DNA of 64,000 bases from assembly GCA_033065855.1 (NCBI GenBank), contig JAVXUO010003202.1:25577-89576 (forward strand), in the 5' to 3' direction. The DNA comes from Escallonia rubra (Eukaryota; Streptophyta; Magnoliopsida; Escalloniales; Escalloniaceae). Below the pieces are notes generated by a model. It saw only the letters and a program-made list of their open reading frames with translations. It was not told where the DNA came from and did not search any database. Shown one piece after another: positions 46,200-58,324 of the stretch (position 1 is its first letter; each line of letters starts with the position of its first letter). Both the position numbers and the translations under genes were made by a program.

Positions 46200-46959
46200 A
46201 TCTAGAACGTTTCTCAAGTTGTGCGGCTGACTGTTGTGCAGACGATGCTGCAACGACGCGGTGGGGATGACTGTTCAACCGGTGACTAAGGACTGAGCCC
46301 TGACTCTCTGAGGACTCTGCTACAGCTTTTCTGCTCTCTGATGTGACTTTGTGAGGTAAGCTTTTCTCTGCTTCTTTAATTTCTTTAATTTTAGTTTAAT
46401 TTCAGTAATTGATTATATAGAAATTCAAAAAACATGTTTGGTTAATTTGCTTGCTAATTCTTAATTGGTGATTATTTAGCTTTGTTGGAAGAGTATGCCT
46501 TGATTATATTGCAGAAATTATTGGTGATTTAGTGGAAGTTGGAACACCTTAATTATTTGGTTAACTTGCTTTGCTAATTCTTAATTGGCTAATTGCTTTT
46601 CTAATTCATAATTTGGTGCATAGATAATTTATAATTGTGTTGGAATGTGATGTTGAGCTTGAGCTTGTTTAGCTATTTAATTTTAAAATTGGGAGGTTGA
46701 AAATGTATTGTGTTGAGATTGGGAGGTGGAGCTTGAGCTTGGGAGGTTGATCTTGGAATGTGATTTAGTTTTAAAATTGGGAGCTTGAAATGTACAGTTA
46801 TTTAAGTATGTGAAATTATCTTGAGATATTGAGATTTTATTCCAACGTTTTTTTTAGAATGGAAAAGTTTTTTTAGAAAGAAAGGAAAATTGGCAGAATC
46901 CTCGCAGTCTAATTAGAATAAGTGTGGAAATCAAGATAGTATTCTACAGTCTCCAGTTC
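46200..46959 (+). other. hAT 5' leader and intron
   Basis: AT-rich, with a GT-rich leader and small repeats (gcttgagcttgggaggttga and variants at 46655-46800). It probably includes a leader intron starting near 46353 (tgtgag|gtaagc). No coding sequence. Confidence 0.4.
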
Positions 46960-49269
46960 TAACAGTGACGGACAAGGCTCCTATTGTGCATCAAGATGTT
47001 GATTACGGGCATTCAAGCATAATTCATGATGACTTCAACTCTAATGAGCTTATTGCGGATTCTGGGTTGCGTCCAAATATTATGGATTATAGTCCTAATA
47101 ATTGAGATAAAGTTCGACGAGCGCATTGGTCGAGGTCCTTGCTAACCTCGTAACCACAATTTTTCATTTACACAATTCGAGAAACAATCTCATCATTATG
47201 TTTCTTCTTGGTTTGACCGTCATGCGAGTTGGTTGGAGTATAGTGTAGCAAAAGATGAAGCATATTGCTTATGTTGCTACTTCTTCAAAAGTGCTGATGG
47301 GGAGCAAGGGGTGGTCTTTTGTCGACCATTGTTTTAAAGATTGGAGAAAGAGGGAAGAATTCGAAAAACATGTTGGAGAATTCTATATTGCACATAACCT
47401 TGCTTTAAGCAAGTGTCAAGCCTTTGCCGAAACAGAGTATTAAAGTAATTTTGTTTAAGCAAATAGATGAAAGTAAGGTTCAAAATCATACTCGCTTGAC
47501 TGCATCATTTGATGTTATTTGGTTGCTTTCACATCAGGGTTTGTCTTTCCGTGGGCATGATGAATCTAATGAATATGAGAATCAGGAAAATTATCTAGAA
47601 CTTTTAGAGTTCCTTGCGGATCACAATGAGAGTGAAAAAAGTCACGTTGTCAAATGCTACTCAGAATCTCAAATTGATATCACCAGAAGTTCAGAAAGAA
47701 ATTGTTAGTGCCATTGCTGGAGAAATAAAAGATGCAGTTATTGGAGCTATAAAAACTGAATTATTTTCCATTTTAGTTGACGAGTGTCGTGATGTCTCAG
47801 TCAAAAAACAAATGGGAGTTGTCTTGCGATATGTGGACAAAAGAGGACGTGTCATTGAACGTTTTATTGGTATTATCCATGTTGCATATACCGCTGCCTT
47901 ATCACTGAAAAACACGATTGATAGTTTGTTTTCATCGCATGAATTGAGTATTTCAAGAGTTCATGGACAAGGCTATGACGGAGCAAACAATATGCAAGGT
48001 GAATTCAATGGTCCTTAAACTTTAATTCAAAGGAAGAATGATAGTGCTTATTATATTCATTGCTTTGCTCATCAACTTCAGCTAACTCTTGTAGCTGTTG
48101 CAAAAAAACATTCTCAGATTTCATTACTCTTTAATTTGGTTACCAAGCTAGTAAACACCATGGGAGTCTCATGCAAACGAAGAGATGCTCTTCGAGAAAG
48201 TGAAGCCGCTAAACTTGCTCATGCCCTTGAGAATGGTGATATCGCTCGTGGTCGGGGTTTACATCGGGAACATGGCATCAAAAGAGTAGGAGAGACCCGT
48301 TGGGGATCACATTATGGTGCATTATTGAAGTTGATTCATATGTTTGCTTCGTTGATAGATGTGTTTAATAAGGTTGTTGATGATGCTACAAATTATGATC
48401 AAAGAGGTGAAGCATTGAGCCTTTTGAATTCGGTGCCAACTTATGATTTTGCCTTTAACATGCATTTGATGAAAATTATTTTGGGGATGACGAATGAACT
48501 TTCACATGCATTACAAAACAAAGACTAAAACATTGTGAATGCACTGAATTTGGTAAGAATAACAAAGCAATAATTGTAGAGCTTGAGATATGATGGGTGG
48601 GAAAACTCATTGGAAGAGGTTTCACAATTTTGTGTAAAACATGAAATTGAAGTATTGGACATGAGTGCGACGCTTGTAGCCCCGAGGAGGCAAAAATGTA
48701 ATGCTGAAGAAGATACAATTCTTTACCACTATCATGTTGATACTTTTTAGCTGTTGTTGATTTGCAAATCAGTGAGTTGAATAATCGTTTCAATGAGGTA
48801 ACTACATAGTTGCTTATTTGTATGGCATGTCTCGATCCAAGTGATGATTTTTCTGCTTTTAATAAGTAGAATACGCCTTGCAGAGTTTTATCCGTATGAC
48901 TTTTTCCCAATAGAGCTTAAGATACTTGAAAGTCAGCTCGAGACTTATATTACGGATGTGCGGTCCTGTGATGAACTTTATGATGTAAATGGAATTGGTG
49001 AACTTGCTATAAAGTTGGTTGAGTTGATATATCATTTGGTGTACTTGTTTATGAAATTGGTCTTGCTCTTACTTGTTGCAGCTACTACTGTGGAAAGAGC
49101 TTTCTTTGCAATAAAGATAATAAAAACTCGACTTCGGAATCACATGGGAGATGAATGGATGAATGATAGTTTGATTTGCTACACTGAGAAAAATGTCTTC
49201 AAAACTATTGGGAATGAGGCTATTATCAAGCGCTACCAATCTCTGGGGCCTCATCGAGTAGTAATTTAG
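46960..49269 (+). pseudogene. hAT transposase (TTF zinc finger, DUF4371, hAT dimerisation)
   Basis: In order: a TTF-type zinc-finger region with WLEYSVAKDEAYCLCCYFFK near 47230-47290; the DUF4371/RNase H-like core with ILVDECRDVSVKKQMGVVLR (47782-47840), VHGQGYDGANNMQGEFNG (47959-48014) and YYIHCFAHQLQLTLVAVAKK; VGETRWGSHYGALLKL near 48290; and the dimerisation tail ERAFFAIKIIKTRLRN (about 49097-49140). This is the ZMYM1-like hAT group. Stops at 48016, 48526 and 48748 and frameshifts near 47100-47450 show it is dead. Confidence 0.8.
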
Positions 49270-49389
49270 TAATTTCGTTTGTAAACACTTGAATATCTAA
49301 TTTATATTTGCATTTTTTTGTGTTGTACTTGTAAAGAGTCTTTAATAGCTCTCGTGAAACTTTTGACTTTTGTATGCTTTTTAAGTTTA

Positions 49390-50438
49390 GGAAAAATTGC
49401 GTAAAATACCCCTGTGGTTTGGGGTAGTTGCAAAAAGACCCATCCATATACGAAAATTGCAAATAAACACTTAGGATTGCAAAAGTGTTGCAACCAACGG
49501 TTTTCGTAACGAGATGAATAAATTGTCCAAAATACCCCTCTATATAAATCAAAGTCTCGAGCAGAGAAGCGGCGCCACTACCCTAGCCACATCGTCGCCG
49601 CCTGCTCTTCATCAACACAAGTCCAAGCCCTCTCTCTCTGTCTCATAACCACGCAGCCCCTACCACCATCACCCAGCCATGCTCACAGATCCGATTTACC
49701 CAAATTGTAGAGAATTTGAGCTCAAAGATTAGGCAATTAGATAAAGGGGTTGTGCGATTTGGGCGGTTGAAACCCTAGATCTAGGTTTTCAAATCGCAAT
49801 GTGCGATTGAAACCCTAGATCTGTAATTTGGGTAACTCAGATCTGGGTTTGGGCGAGGTTGTGCGATTAGGGTTCGTAGTTGGTGGCCGATGACGGGATT
49901 GGGGCCGTAGTTGGTGGCGGCGGGATTGGATGACGCAGATGGTGGCGCCGGTTATGGGTGGTAGAGGCGGGATATGAAGTGACTTACATCGACGGTGCAC
50001 AGCGACGGGGCTGGCAACGGCGCACGGCGACGGGGCGGGGTGGCTGCAGAGAACGGCGCAAGGCTGGGTAGTGGCATAAAGGGGGCGGTGGTGGCAGAAA
50101 TGCGCGATGGTGGTGGATGGGGATTGGTGATGGTGGCGGCAAGGATTTTGGCTTGAGGGGGCTGATGGCGGCAGGCAGGCAATTGGGTGGAGCAGGCGAC
50201 GGCAGCGGCAGGCAATCGGGAGAGAAGAAGAAATATAGGGTATTTTTGTCATTTTGTTGAATTAATCTCTACCAAACGCACTCCCGAGGAGCGTGAATAT
50301 CACGTACCGTTAGTTTGAACGAATTTTTTGACGGTTGCAACACTTTTGCAATCCTAGGTGTTTATTTGCAATTTTCGTATCAGGAGGGGTCTTTTTGCAA
50401 CTACCCCAAACCACAGGGGTATTTTACGCAATTTTCCC
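49390..50438. mobile_element. MULE-type element nested in the hAT, perfect 9-bp duplication
   Basis: Inverted ends of about 110 bp start ggaaaaattgcgtaaaatac (left) and gggaaaattgcgtaaaatac (complement of right). The 9-bp duplication TTAAGTTTA flanks it (49381-49389 and 50439-50447). The interior is GC-rich (49560-50230) with a small tandem repeat of gaaaccctagatct and variants (49768-49850). No gene was recognised, so it is either a non-autonomous MULE or a Pack-MULE whose cargo I cannot name. Confidence 0.85.
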
Positions 50439-50591
50439 TTAAGTTTACTCTGTTTTTGTCTTTTATTTTACTAATAAATTTTTTTGGGGAATTCAATATT
50501 TTTTAACACCCCCTGGAAAAAAATCCTAGTTCCACCACTGCATACAACGCCTCTGACTTCTAGATACGTTTTCCTCCTCATTTGCCTAAGC

Positions 50592-51782
50592 GACCAATCG
50601 TTGTTACTATTGGCTCCGGCTCTTAGACAATGAGTTCTCTAGTTCCAGCTCCAATTTCGACCTCACTCCATATTTTTCTGTATTTGAAGATGATCAATTG
50701 TTGTTACCATTGGCTCAGGCTTCTAAGCATGCACCTTATGGCTAAGCGACCAATCGTCGTTATTGTTGGCTCTGAGTTTTAGTCATAAGCCTATAGTGTG
50801 TCTAGATGACCAACCGTTATCACTATAGGCTAGGAAGTTCTAGATACACTTTTCCACTCATTTGCCTAAGCGACCAATTAATGTTGTTGTTGGCTCCAGT
50901 TCTTAGGCAAAGAGTTTTCCATGTTCCTAGACGATCAATCATCGTTACTGTTGGCTCCGGCTTCTAGAGATATGTCATTGTGGCTAAGTGAGCAATCGCC
51001 ATTACTATTGGTTTTGGCTCTTAGTCATAAGCCTTTAGTGTGTCTAGATGACCAATCGTTGTTATTATTAGCTCCGGCTTCTAGATACGCTTTTCCGCTC
51101 ATTCGCCTAAGCTACCAATCATCGTTACCATTGACTCTGGCTCTTAGGCAGTGAGTGTCCATATTCTGAGATGGCCAATCATCGTTACTATTGGCTCTGG
51201 CTTCTAGGGATATGTCCTTATGGCTACCAATCGTTGTTACTATTGGTTCCGACTCTTAGTCATAACATTTCAGTGTATCTTGATGACCAACCATTGTTAT
51301 TGTTGGCTCTGGCTTCTAGATGTGCTTTCATGTTTATATGACCAATTACTGTGACTGTTGGCTCCGGCTCTTTAACGTGCTCAGTATCCTTAGATGACCA
51401 ATCGTTGATACTGTTGGATCTGGCTCCCGAAAAGGTTCAACTTCACTTTCTCAATATCCTTAGATGATCAATTGTTGTCACTGTTGGCTCCGGCTTCTAA
51501 GGATGCGCCCCTTGTCTAAAGACCAATCGTTGTTACTGATTGGCTCTGGCTCTTAAGCAGGTGAGTTTTTCTGGTCCTATTTCAATTCTAACTTCTGTTT
51601 TCAGTGTTCTTAGATGACCAATTGTTGTTACCATTGGTTCTGGCTTATAAGAATACGCCCTTAATCTGGCGACCAATCGTTGTTACTATTGGCTCCAGCT
51701 CTAGATAAGGTTCGTCTTCACCTTTTTTTTTTTGGGTATTACTCGACGACCAATTATTATTACTATTGGCGTCGGCTTCTAA
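50592..51782 (+). repeat. ~60-bp tandem array with CCAAT-N10-ATTGG cores
   Basis: About 19 units share a core near gaccaatcgttgttactatt plus ggctccggctt(c)tag, spaced mostly 55-65 bp apart with a few longer gaps. The best units (50592, 51229, 51670) keep CCAAT, ten bases, then ATTGG. A higher-order pattern is visible: ttctagatacgcttttcc followed by catttgcctaagc recurs at 50559, 50851 and 51079. The position just upstream of a probable 3' LTR fits the tandem repeats known in 3' untranslated regions of Ty3-type Tat/Ogre elements. Confidence 0.75.
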
Positions 51783-51977
51783 CAACATCCCCACCCTTTC
51801 CGAACTACATGGGTCAGATTCCTTTTCTAAGGATATGTAGGAAACCTTGCAAAGATCCGACCTTATATCTGTGTGAGTCTTTTAGTCTGTCTTGAGGTTT
51901 TTTATGTGTTTCTACTACAAGGGCGGTCCTTTTACAATAATGTTTGCCCGCAAGCGAGCTCCCTCACAGAGAGGCTC
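51783..51977 (+). other. Region between repeat array and LTR
   Basis: It contains ggatatgtaggaaaccttgc near 51830 and a purine-containing stretch (cacagagaggctc) just before tgtagacacc. This is consistent with the 3' untranslated region and polypurine tract of an LTR retrotransposon. Confidence 0.4.
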
Positions 51978-52990
51978 TGTAGACACCCCATTTTTGTACT
52001 CATTTTAATTATATATAATTATTGGTCTTTATTGATAAGTAAAATTTATTAGTACGCATGTAGGCCTTATAATATATTAAACTCAATTTATTTTATCAAG
52101 TCCAATAGTTAATCCACTCTAGTTGTCCAGTATAGTCCAGTACAATAATCTAGTCCACTCTAATTGGTTGAGTCCAATCCAGTTCGTTAGGTTTAACTCA
52201 AGTCCAGTTAAGAGGATTGTGATCGGTTTGATGATTTAGGATTATCTTGTATTTTTTCTTGATGCATGTGGTTAATCCTTGATTTATATGAAATCTGGAG
52301 ATAATTTCCAAATCTGGTTTATCGCAACTGTTTTTTCAGAGATAATTACCGAATTAAGGGCAGATAGTGTCCCAAAATTCAAGATTTTTTTGGGTAATTC
52401 GGCTAGTTCGTCGAAAACTGGCCAGTTTGTTGACCAATCGGCCAGTTCGTTAATCTTTCCAAAATTTCTAATTTTCATCAATTATTCGGCTCTATCACCA
52501 AATCACAGGTTGTGATAGTCATCCTTATCATTTCTGGGGCCTAAACCTCTATAAATAGGGTCTTTGAGGTACATTTTAAAGGGGAAGCTTTTTCTCTTTA
52601 TAACTTTTATATCATTTCTTTCTTAGAATTGGTAGATCATCTCTAAGGGGAATTTAACACTTCATATTCATTTCTAAATAGTCTGGAGTCACTTGCATCA
52701 TGGATCCGTCACAAATCATTTCCAAGTCTTCTAGGCAAGTACCTTCTAGAGGTATATTTACTGTTTTTTTTTAAAATAGTCTAAATCAAAGTAGTCTAGA
52801 GTGTTTCTCTTCCCTACGATCATGTTTCCATTATACAAACTATCAAAAAAGAGTTTTTCATTTGTTTCTTATTTCAAGTCTAAGACCGAAGTGTAGGTCG
52901 CCTCCTGTAAGTCCGAGTCGAACTACGATAGTTTTGATTACGGTTTGTTTGACTGGATTCGTAGGTCATTGGATCCCTACTGTTGAATTC
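51978..52990 (+). repeat. Probable 3' LTR of a Ty3-type (Tat/Ogre-like) element
   Basis: It begins tgtagacaccccatttttg and contains a TATA box, ctataaataggg (52549-52560), with a leader-like stretch after it. No second LTR or pol region was found, so this and the array upstream are the remnant of a 5'-deleted element. The right boundary (~52990) is a guess. Confidence 0.45.
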
Positions 52991-53165
52991 TAACCAATAA
53001 TAGATAACATTTGCATTACAGAGGATAGTTACACAACACATTTGCAGTGCAATTAAACATAGAGAACTGCACTGTTGCACAATGTATTTGCATTACAATT
53101 TCAACTAGATCTTTTTAGCTAGCAATACAAGGATTGGTGTAACAAAAGTTCCAATTAAAGCCTTC

Positions 53166-53534
53166 TTATAAAGCCTCTCCATTTTTACGAGATGTAGCCA
53201 ATACCACTTCAAGCTGCTTGATTCTGGCAAACATATTGCTAAGAACTTTACTCCATTTTCTGGACATTGGAGGATCAATCCAATCAAAATATCCACAATT
53301 TTCTTGGATCTAGAAGAATAAAAACTTCAAAAGTTAAAGAAATCAATTACATTTCAAAATTTATAAAATCCACTATACCAATATCATACTCATAGTACCT
53401 AACCCATACATAGCACACCCAAAAAATCTTCTTCCAAAGTTTTGAACAGTGAAGAAGGTTTCCACCAGAGCTAGAACACCAAAGTGGCATAGCCGCATGT
53501 TGATTCCTTGTTTTGGCATGGCACTGTGATCCAT
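53166..53534 (-). CDS. Small GRF-type zinc-finger protein, MULE-associated
   Basis: Two phase-0 exons, 53534-53379 and 53309-53166, make about 99 residues. Exon 1 has RLCHFGVLALVETFFTVQNF then GRRFFGCAMYG. Exon 2 has QENCGYFDWIDPPMSRKW and a short helical tail. The N.GRRF(F/Y)GC......C.(F/Y)F.W.D pattern defines the GRF zinc finger, a nucleic-acid-binding fold. The first ligand pair reads CH instead of the usual CxC. The gene starts about 240 bp inside a MULE terminal repeat (53776-53871), so it was probably carried by that element. A second GRF gene lies at 44443-45125. No function can be assigned. Confidence 0.55.
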
Positions 53535-53775
53535 TATGGTAGGGTGATATGGGTGGAGAACCTAAATGTAGCAGGGAGGTTGGTAGAAGAAGCAAGAGGG
53601 CTGCTGGAGGTTATTAGGGGAAGAAATAAGGGCAAGGGAAGGGGTTTATATGTTATAAAGTAGCTAGAAGAGCATTTTGGCTTGAAAAATCACATTTTTG
53701 TTGCCATATGTTTCCCTCCAAAAAACACATCCAATTTGGATGTTTTCCATCAACTGTGCCCAAATTTCGTAATGC

Positions 53776-53871
53776 GCGCAAGGGAGGGAGGGGGGTTAGT
53801 GCTTAAGTTTGAAATTGAGGAGGCAAATCGCACAGCATGCAAATTATATGGGGTCATTAGCTATTTATCCC
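53776..53871 (-). repeat. MULE terminal inverted repeat (right end)
   Basis: Inverse of 2203-2300: shared blocks are ggggttagtgcttaagtttg, ggcaaat(c/t)gca and ggggtcattagctattta(a/t)cc. This is the outer end of the element carrying the GRF gene. The opposite end was not found, and a probable LTR lies where it should be. Confidence 0.65.
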
Positions 53872-53959
53872 AAAAAACAAACTCTGGCCAGATTAGCTGG
53901 CATCTAGAAAAGTCTAGCCACCCACCATTCCTCTTTTTTGACTCGTCTCGAGGGGGAAC

Positions 53960-56900
53960 TCTAAGAAAAATCTCATTCCATCTTGGCCCAAGAACATGAC
54001 TACTGGAAACTGCTTGCTAAACTCCACTGGGCCTGTGAATGAGACCAGAACACGCGCTTCTTTCACATGTCGAACCTCAGCCATCGTAGGATAAACATTA
54101 TTTATCACCTAAAAAGAACAAATGACTGTTGGACAAGCGACAAAAATAAAATTCGAGACCTCTTTATAACTCAGCTCAAAATCTTTTCAACGCCAAATAC
54201 AGTCAAACTCTACTCATTCTTGGAATTGTCCGGCTGAGTATATGGAACATTTAGACTACCAAGACTTAAATGACACTCCCTCTGATATCGAAATAAAAAA
54301 TACTTTATTTGACATGGGCCCCAACAAAGCACCGCGTCCGGACGACTTCCATCTAGGTTTTTTCTAAAATATCTAGGACATCTTTGGGACTGACATCTCC
54401 ATGTTCGTCCAATCCTACTTTTTTAGACAATCTATCACCTCTGACATAAACAACACAAATGCTTATCTTGCTCCAAAATAGCAGCACCCAGAAACTGTAT
54501 CCCACTTATGTCCCATTAACCTATGTAAAACTAGCAACAAAATCATCTCTCGTGTTCTTGTTAACTGATTGAGATCGATCATCGACACCATAATCCACCC
54601 AAACCAGACCAGTTTTCTGAAAGGTCAGATAGCAGCGGATAACATTATTATTGCTAATGAAATCCTTCACACAATCAGGCACAAAAAAGAACAAGGAGGG
54701 CTCTTTATGGCTAAAATGGATCTTAAAAAGGCTTATGACCATCTCTTCTGGGATTTCCTCCTCTAAGCCCTTAAAAAAAAGGGCTTCCCTCAAAAGACCA
54801 TTAAAATGATCATGAATTGTGTCTCCACTGTCCAGTATGCCATTCTTTGGCATGGAAAACCTTCAGAGTTCTTTCAGCCCTCTTGTGGCCTCCGATAGGG
54901 CGACACTTTGTCGCCCTACCTCTTTATCCAATGCTTAAATAAACTATTTGTCCACCTGACCCAAGCTGAGGATGCTAAACTCCTATGAACAATTAAGGTG
55001 GCACGATCAAGTATTGGTATCCCGCCTCATGTTCGCTGATGGTATCCTTTTGTTTGGATGAGTTATGAAAGATAACAGTCAAAACTTCATGAACACGCTG
55101 AACTCGTTCAGCTCAGTGGCAGGTCTTCACATAAATGTGACCAAATCAAAAATCCTTTTCTCCACAAACACAAATAGAGACATTGGGCATTACTTCAAGC
55201 ATAATGCCAAGCTCCCAATCATGGACAAACTTGATGCATACATAGGGGTTCCGCTGACCCATGGATGCATTATTAAGGAACAATTTTCCCATAGCTTGGA
55301 TAAAACTCGTAACAAACTAGCTGCCTAGAAAATTAAAACGCTCTATTTAGCAAACATGGCTACCTTGGTAAAAGCAGTTTTAAACTCCATCACCATCTAT
55401 TCGATGCAAGCTTATATGCTCCCAACATACTTTGTAACCACATTGACACTTTAAGCAAAAAAAATCTTTGGGGTCATTCTGAAACTAAACGGCACGGTAT
55501 TTGTTGGAACACTATCACTAGGCCGAAATTCATGGGAAGTCTTCGCATCAGTCAAACAAGTAATATGAACAAAGTTATGTTCATGAATCTAGTTTGGCCT
55601 CTTTGGACTAAACCGGATTTTCTATGGGCAGTTATCAAAGCTAAGTATTTCCCAAAAGATTTAATCTGGACGGCCAAGGAAAAAAATACGAGCTCCAGTT
55701 TCTAGAAATATATCGTACGTGCTAGAGATAGGATGACGGAGACCAATTGTTGGCATATGGGAAATGGCATGGACATTTCTTTTAAGAACCATAAATGGCT
55801 TCCCATGGAAAACATTAGATCTCAGGTGATCGGACCAATTCCTCGTCACACCGACACTCTAAAAGTTATGACTGTCATCAAGGACTGGACTTAAGATACA
55901 CAAGCCTAAAATCGCTGGTGCCCTTCAACATTTTAAATCAGATCTTGGACATCCCTATTCATCTTCACCATGACCTGACACCATCTTATGGCCTTTTGAT
56001 AAAGGTGAATGCTCGGTCACTTCTGCTTATAACTCCCTATCTGAAACTGCCCTTACACATAAGTACAACTAGCAATGGATTTGGAATCTTCCAATCCCAC
56101 CTCGGACTCAACACTTTCTTTGGAAATGCAGTCACAATGGAACCCTAGTCTGTTCAAGACTCCCATGGATCTAAAACAAACTTTGCCCCCACAACTGCAA
56201 TAAGCTTGAAACAATTGAACAGGCCTTTTACCATTGCCCAACTATTCATTCTATCTGGCAGGAAGTCTCACCAAAAAATGCACACATTTGCCACAGAAAC
56301 CTACCATTCCGTCTTTCGTGCAAATCCCTTGACATTCTAAATTTTCCGACTTTACACACAATATTCCTTGGCCCACTTCCTTCGGTTTTCAAATTTCTGT
56401 TGTTTGGAACCATCACAACAAACTAGCTATTCTTCAGACACCATTCCTAACCCAATTGGAAATCATTCGGAAGACTATGGCCTTGGCAAATGACTATCTA
56501 TTTTTTGCTAACCGTGTGAACACTAATACTCGTCACTTCTCGATCAAACAAATTAAATAGACTCCCCCTCTGGAAGGATGGGTTAAAATTAACACTGATG
56601 GAAGTGTAAACAAACGAAATGGGCCAGCAGGTGCGACTGCTCTATTTTGAGATTCTAGAAGCCGATAAATAATAAGGTGTTCTAGAAAAATTCACATACA
56701 AAATAGCCACAACGTTGAATGGTGGGCTATCAGTGATGGTCTATGTCTCTCTTGGAACAACAACCATTATAAAATTTTACTAAATGTCGCTGATATGAGT
56801 GTGGTGCATTATCTTACATGATGTACCTCACCCTCCCACCCACCCCCGGCGCCCCGTTATTTGACATTTTAATTCTTGACTGCATGGCTCTCTTTAAACG

Positions 56901-57135
56901 TACATGGCATGTTCACGTTTCCCATGCTTCCAGGGAAACAACTTCTGTGCGGACCAAATGGCTAAGCAGGTAGGTAATTAGCGATGTGCATGCTATCTTT
57001 AGAAGCATGCGTCGATCTTTTTGTCAAACTTCTTGCACAACGATGCTAGTGGGAGAGTCACCCCAGGATGTGTGACTCAACCTTCTGCTATATAAATAAA
57101 CTATCTCTTGTTTTCTCAACAACAACAACAACAAC
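53960..57135 (+). pseudogene. LINE remnant (5'-truncated): reverse transcriptase to RNase H
   Basis: It starts in the RT linker (TRFFHMSNLSHRRINIIYHL near 54048-54108). RT motifs follow: NKAPRPDDFH, FLKGQIAADNIIIANEILHT, AKMDLKKAYDHLFWDF, and FADG at about 55030 where FADD is expected. A zf-RVT-like region (TQHFLWKCSHNGT, AFYHC) comes next, then RNase H (WVKINTDGSVNKRNGPAGAT near 56580). The endonuclease and ORF1 are missing. Many stops and frameshifts are present. It ends with a tataaataaa stretch and a (CAA)n tail at 57115-57138. The sequence is much more decayed than the LINE at 16.6-22.6 kb. Confidence 0.8.
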
Positions 57136-57346
57136 AAAAGAAGGGACGGTTTTTAGCCATCGTAAGATCCGTTCCAAAAGAATAAAATAAACAACACAAA
57201 AAAAATTCCACATTAAATACGAATGAAAAACAGTCAGAACGTTGGGGACTCTTTGCTTGTAACACTATTTGTTCTCTAAAATTCTGCATAAGGTAACAAC
57301 ATATCTGTCTTTCAAGATACAACAAATGAATTTATAGTGACCATTG

Positions 57347-57657
57347 TGTCAAGTCCTACATCGACAATACATGGGGTTTGGGATTGGTTTTTATACCTGG
57401 TGGGTTCTCTAACTCCTGAGCATGCTTTTGGATCGAACACAAGGTTCAACATGGTATTAGAGCTAGGGCCCTGCCGCCCCATTCGATCCAACGGGACCAC
57501 CTCTTATTCAAGAGGAGCACCTCTTATTCCCACGCTTCGCGTGAGGACAAGTGTCAAGTCCCACATCGACAATACATGGGATTTGGGATTGATTCTTATA
57601 CCTGGTGGGATACTCCAACTCCTAAGCATACTTTTAGGTTGGACACCAGGTTCAACA
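57347..57657 (+). mobile_element. TRIM retroelement, complete (311 bp)
   Basis: Two ~105-bp LTRs (57347-57451 and 57552-57657) begin tgtcaagtcc(t/c)acatcgac and end ggttcaaca. The primer-binding site tggtattagagc (57452) follows the first LTR directly. The internal region is only about 100 bp. The 5-bp duplication CATTG flanks it (57342-57346 and 57658-57662). It has no coding capacity, so mobilisation would need another element. Confidence 0.85.
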
Positions 57658-57663
57658 CATTGC

Positions 57664-58324
57664 ATAGTAGTGACCGGACAAAATCTAGAGCAAGAGAGGA
57701 TAGGATAATTTTCAGAGTGAGGAAAACCAAGGCTTTATGCACCAAGAGGTGCTTATAAACAGGTACCAGGGACTGATGAGGTGCATATGAACAGGTGCTT
57801 CAACTAATAATTGTTAAATGATCTTGCAAGTACTAATTAATAGTCATTTTATCCAACATACACCATAAAATAGTGTTTTCAGAACCAACACGAAAACAAA
57901 TTTTTTTTGGGAATTTGAGCAGTCACGACTTTTTCGTTCAAACATCAGTCTGATTTGCCGCAAAAAGGGTCGGGCTCCGGGCAAAAGCTCCTAGCAACAA
58001 TGCAAGGTTACTTCAATAACACCTTCACACGCTACAAGCCTGGTTGCGCCATGTGATGCACCGCATCGCTCATGCTAGCCAATGTCCATGCCTACTTTGT
58101 GTTACTAGAACAGTTTAACCTATCACATAGGTATACTTAAACTCATTAATTTTTCCTCTTCTAGGCGTTATGGGAATGCCACATTTTAACCTTTAAACTT
58201 CATGTTTTTTCCTTTCAACTTTGAAATCTTATATCTATATGAAAATATGTAATTCTTGTTGGCCCTTGTACATTGGGGTGTAACATATAGGATTCAAGGT
58301 CCAATTTTAAAATATTTTCTAACA
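57664..58324 (-). repeat. Probable LTR of a minus-strand Copia element, and flank
   Basis: On the minus strand the polypurine-like aaagttgggggaaac is followed at 58324 by tgttagaaaatattt, which looks like the start of a 3' LTR extending to lower coordinates. Its end is not clear. Confidence 0.45.

Larger units (their letters stand above)
45928..50540 (+). mobile_element. hAT transposon with perfect 8-bp target duplication
   Basis: The left end CAGGGCCGGAACCA and the inverse right end (complement CAGTGGTGGAACTA) are flanked by CATACAAC at 45920-45927 and 50541-50548. The element carries a decayed transposase gene on the plus strand (46960-49269). Its 3' part was invaded by a MULE (49390-50438). 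Removing that, it was about 3.6 kb. Confidence 0.85.

Noticed and set aside
45928..50540. Reading the hAT gene as a host zinc-finger (ZMYM-like) gene
   Set aside because: Inverted ends, an 8-bp duplication and multiple stops identify it as a dead transposon.
53105..53296. 63-codon minus-strand frame in the GRF gene
   Set aside because: It is a shifted frame overlapping the spliced GRF exon 2, which is better supported by motif and splice sites.
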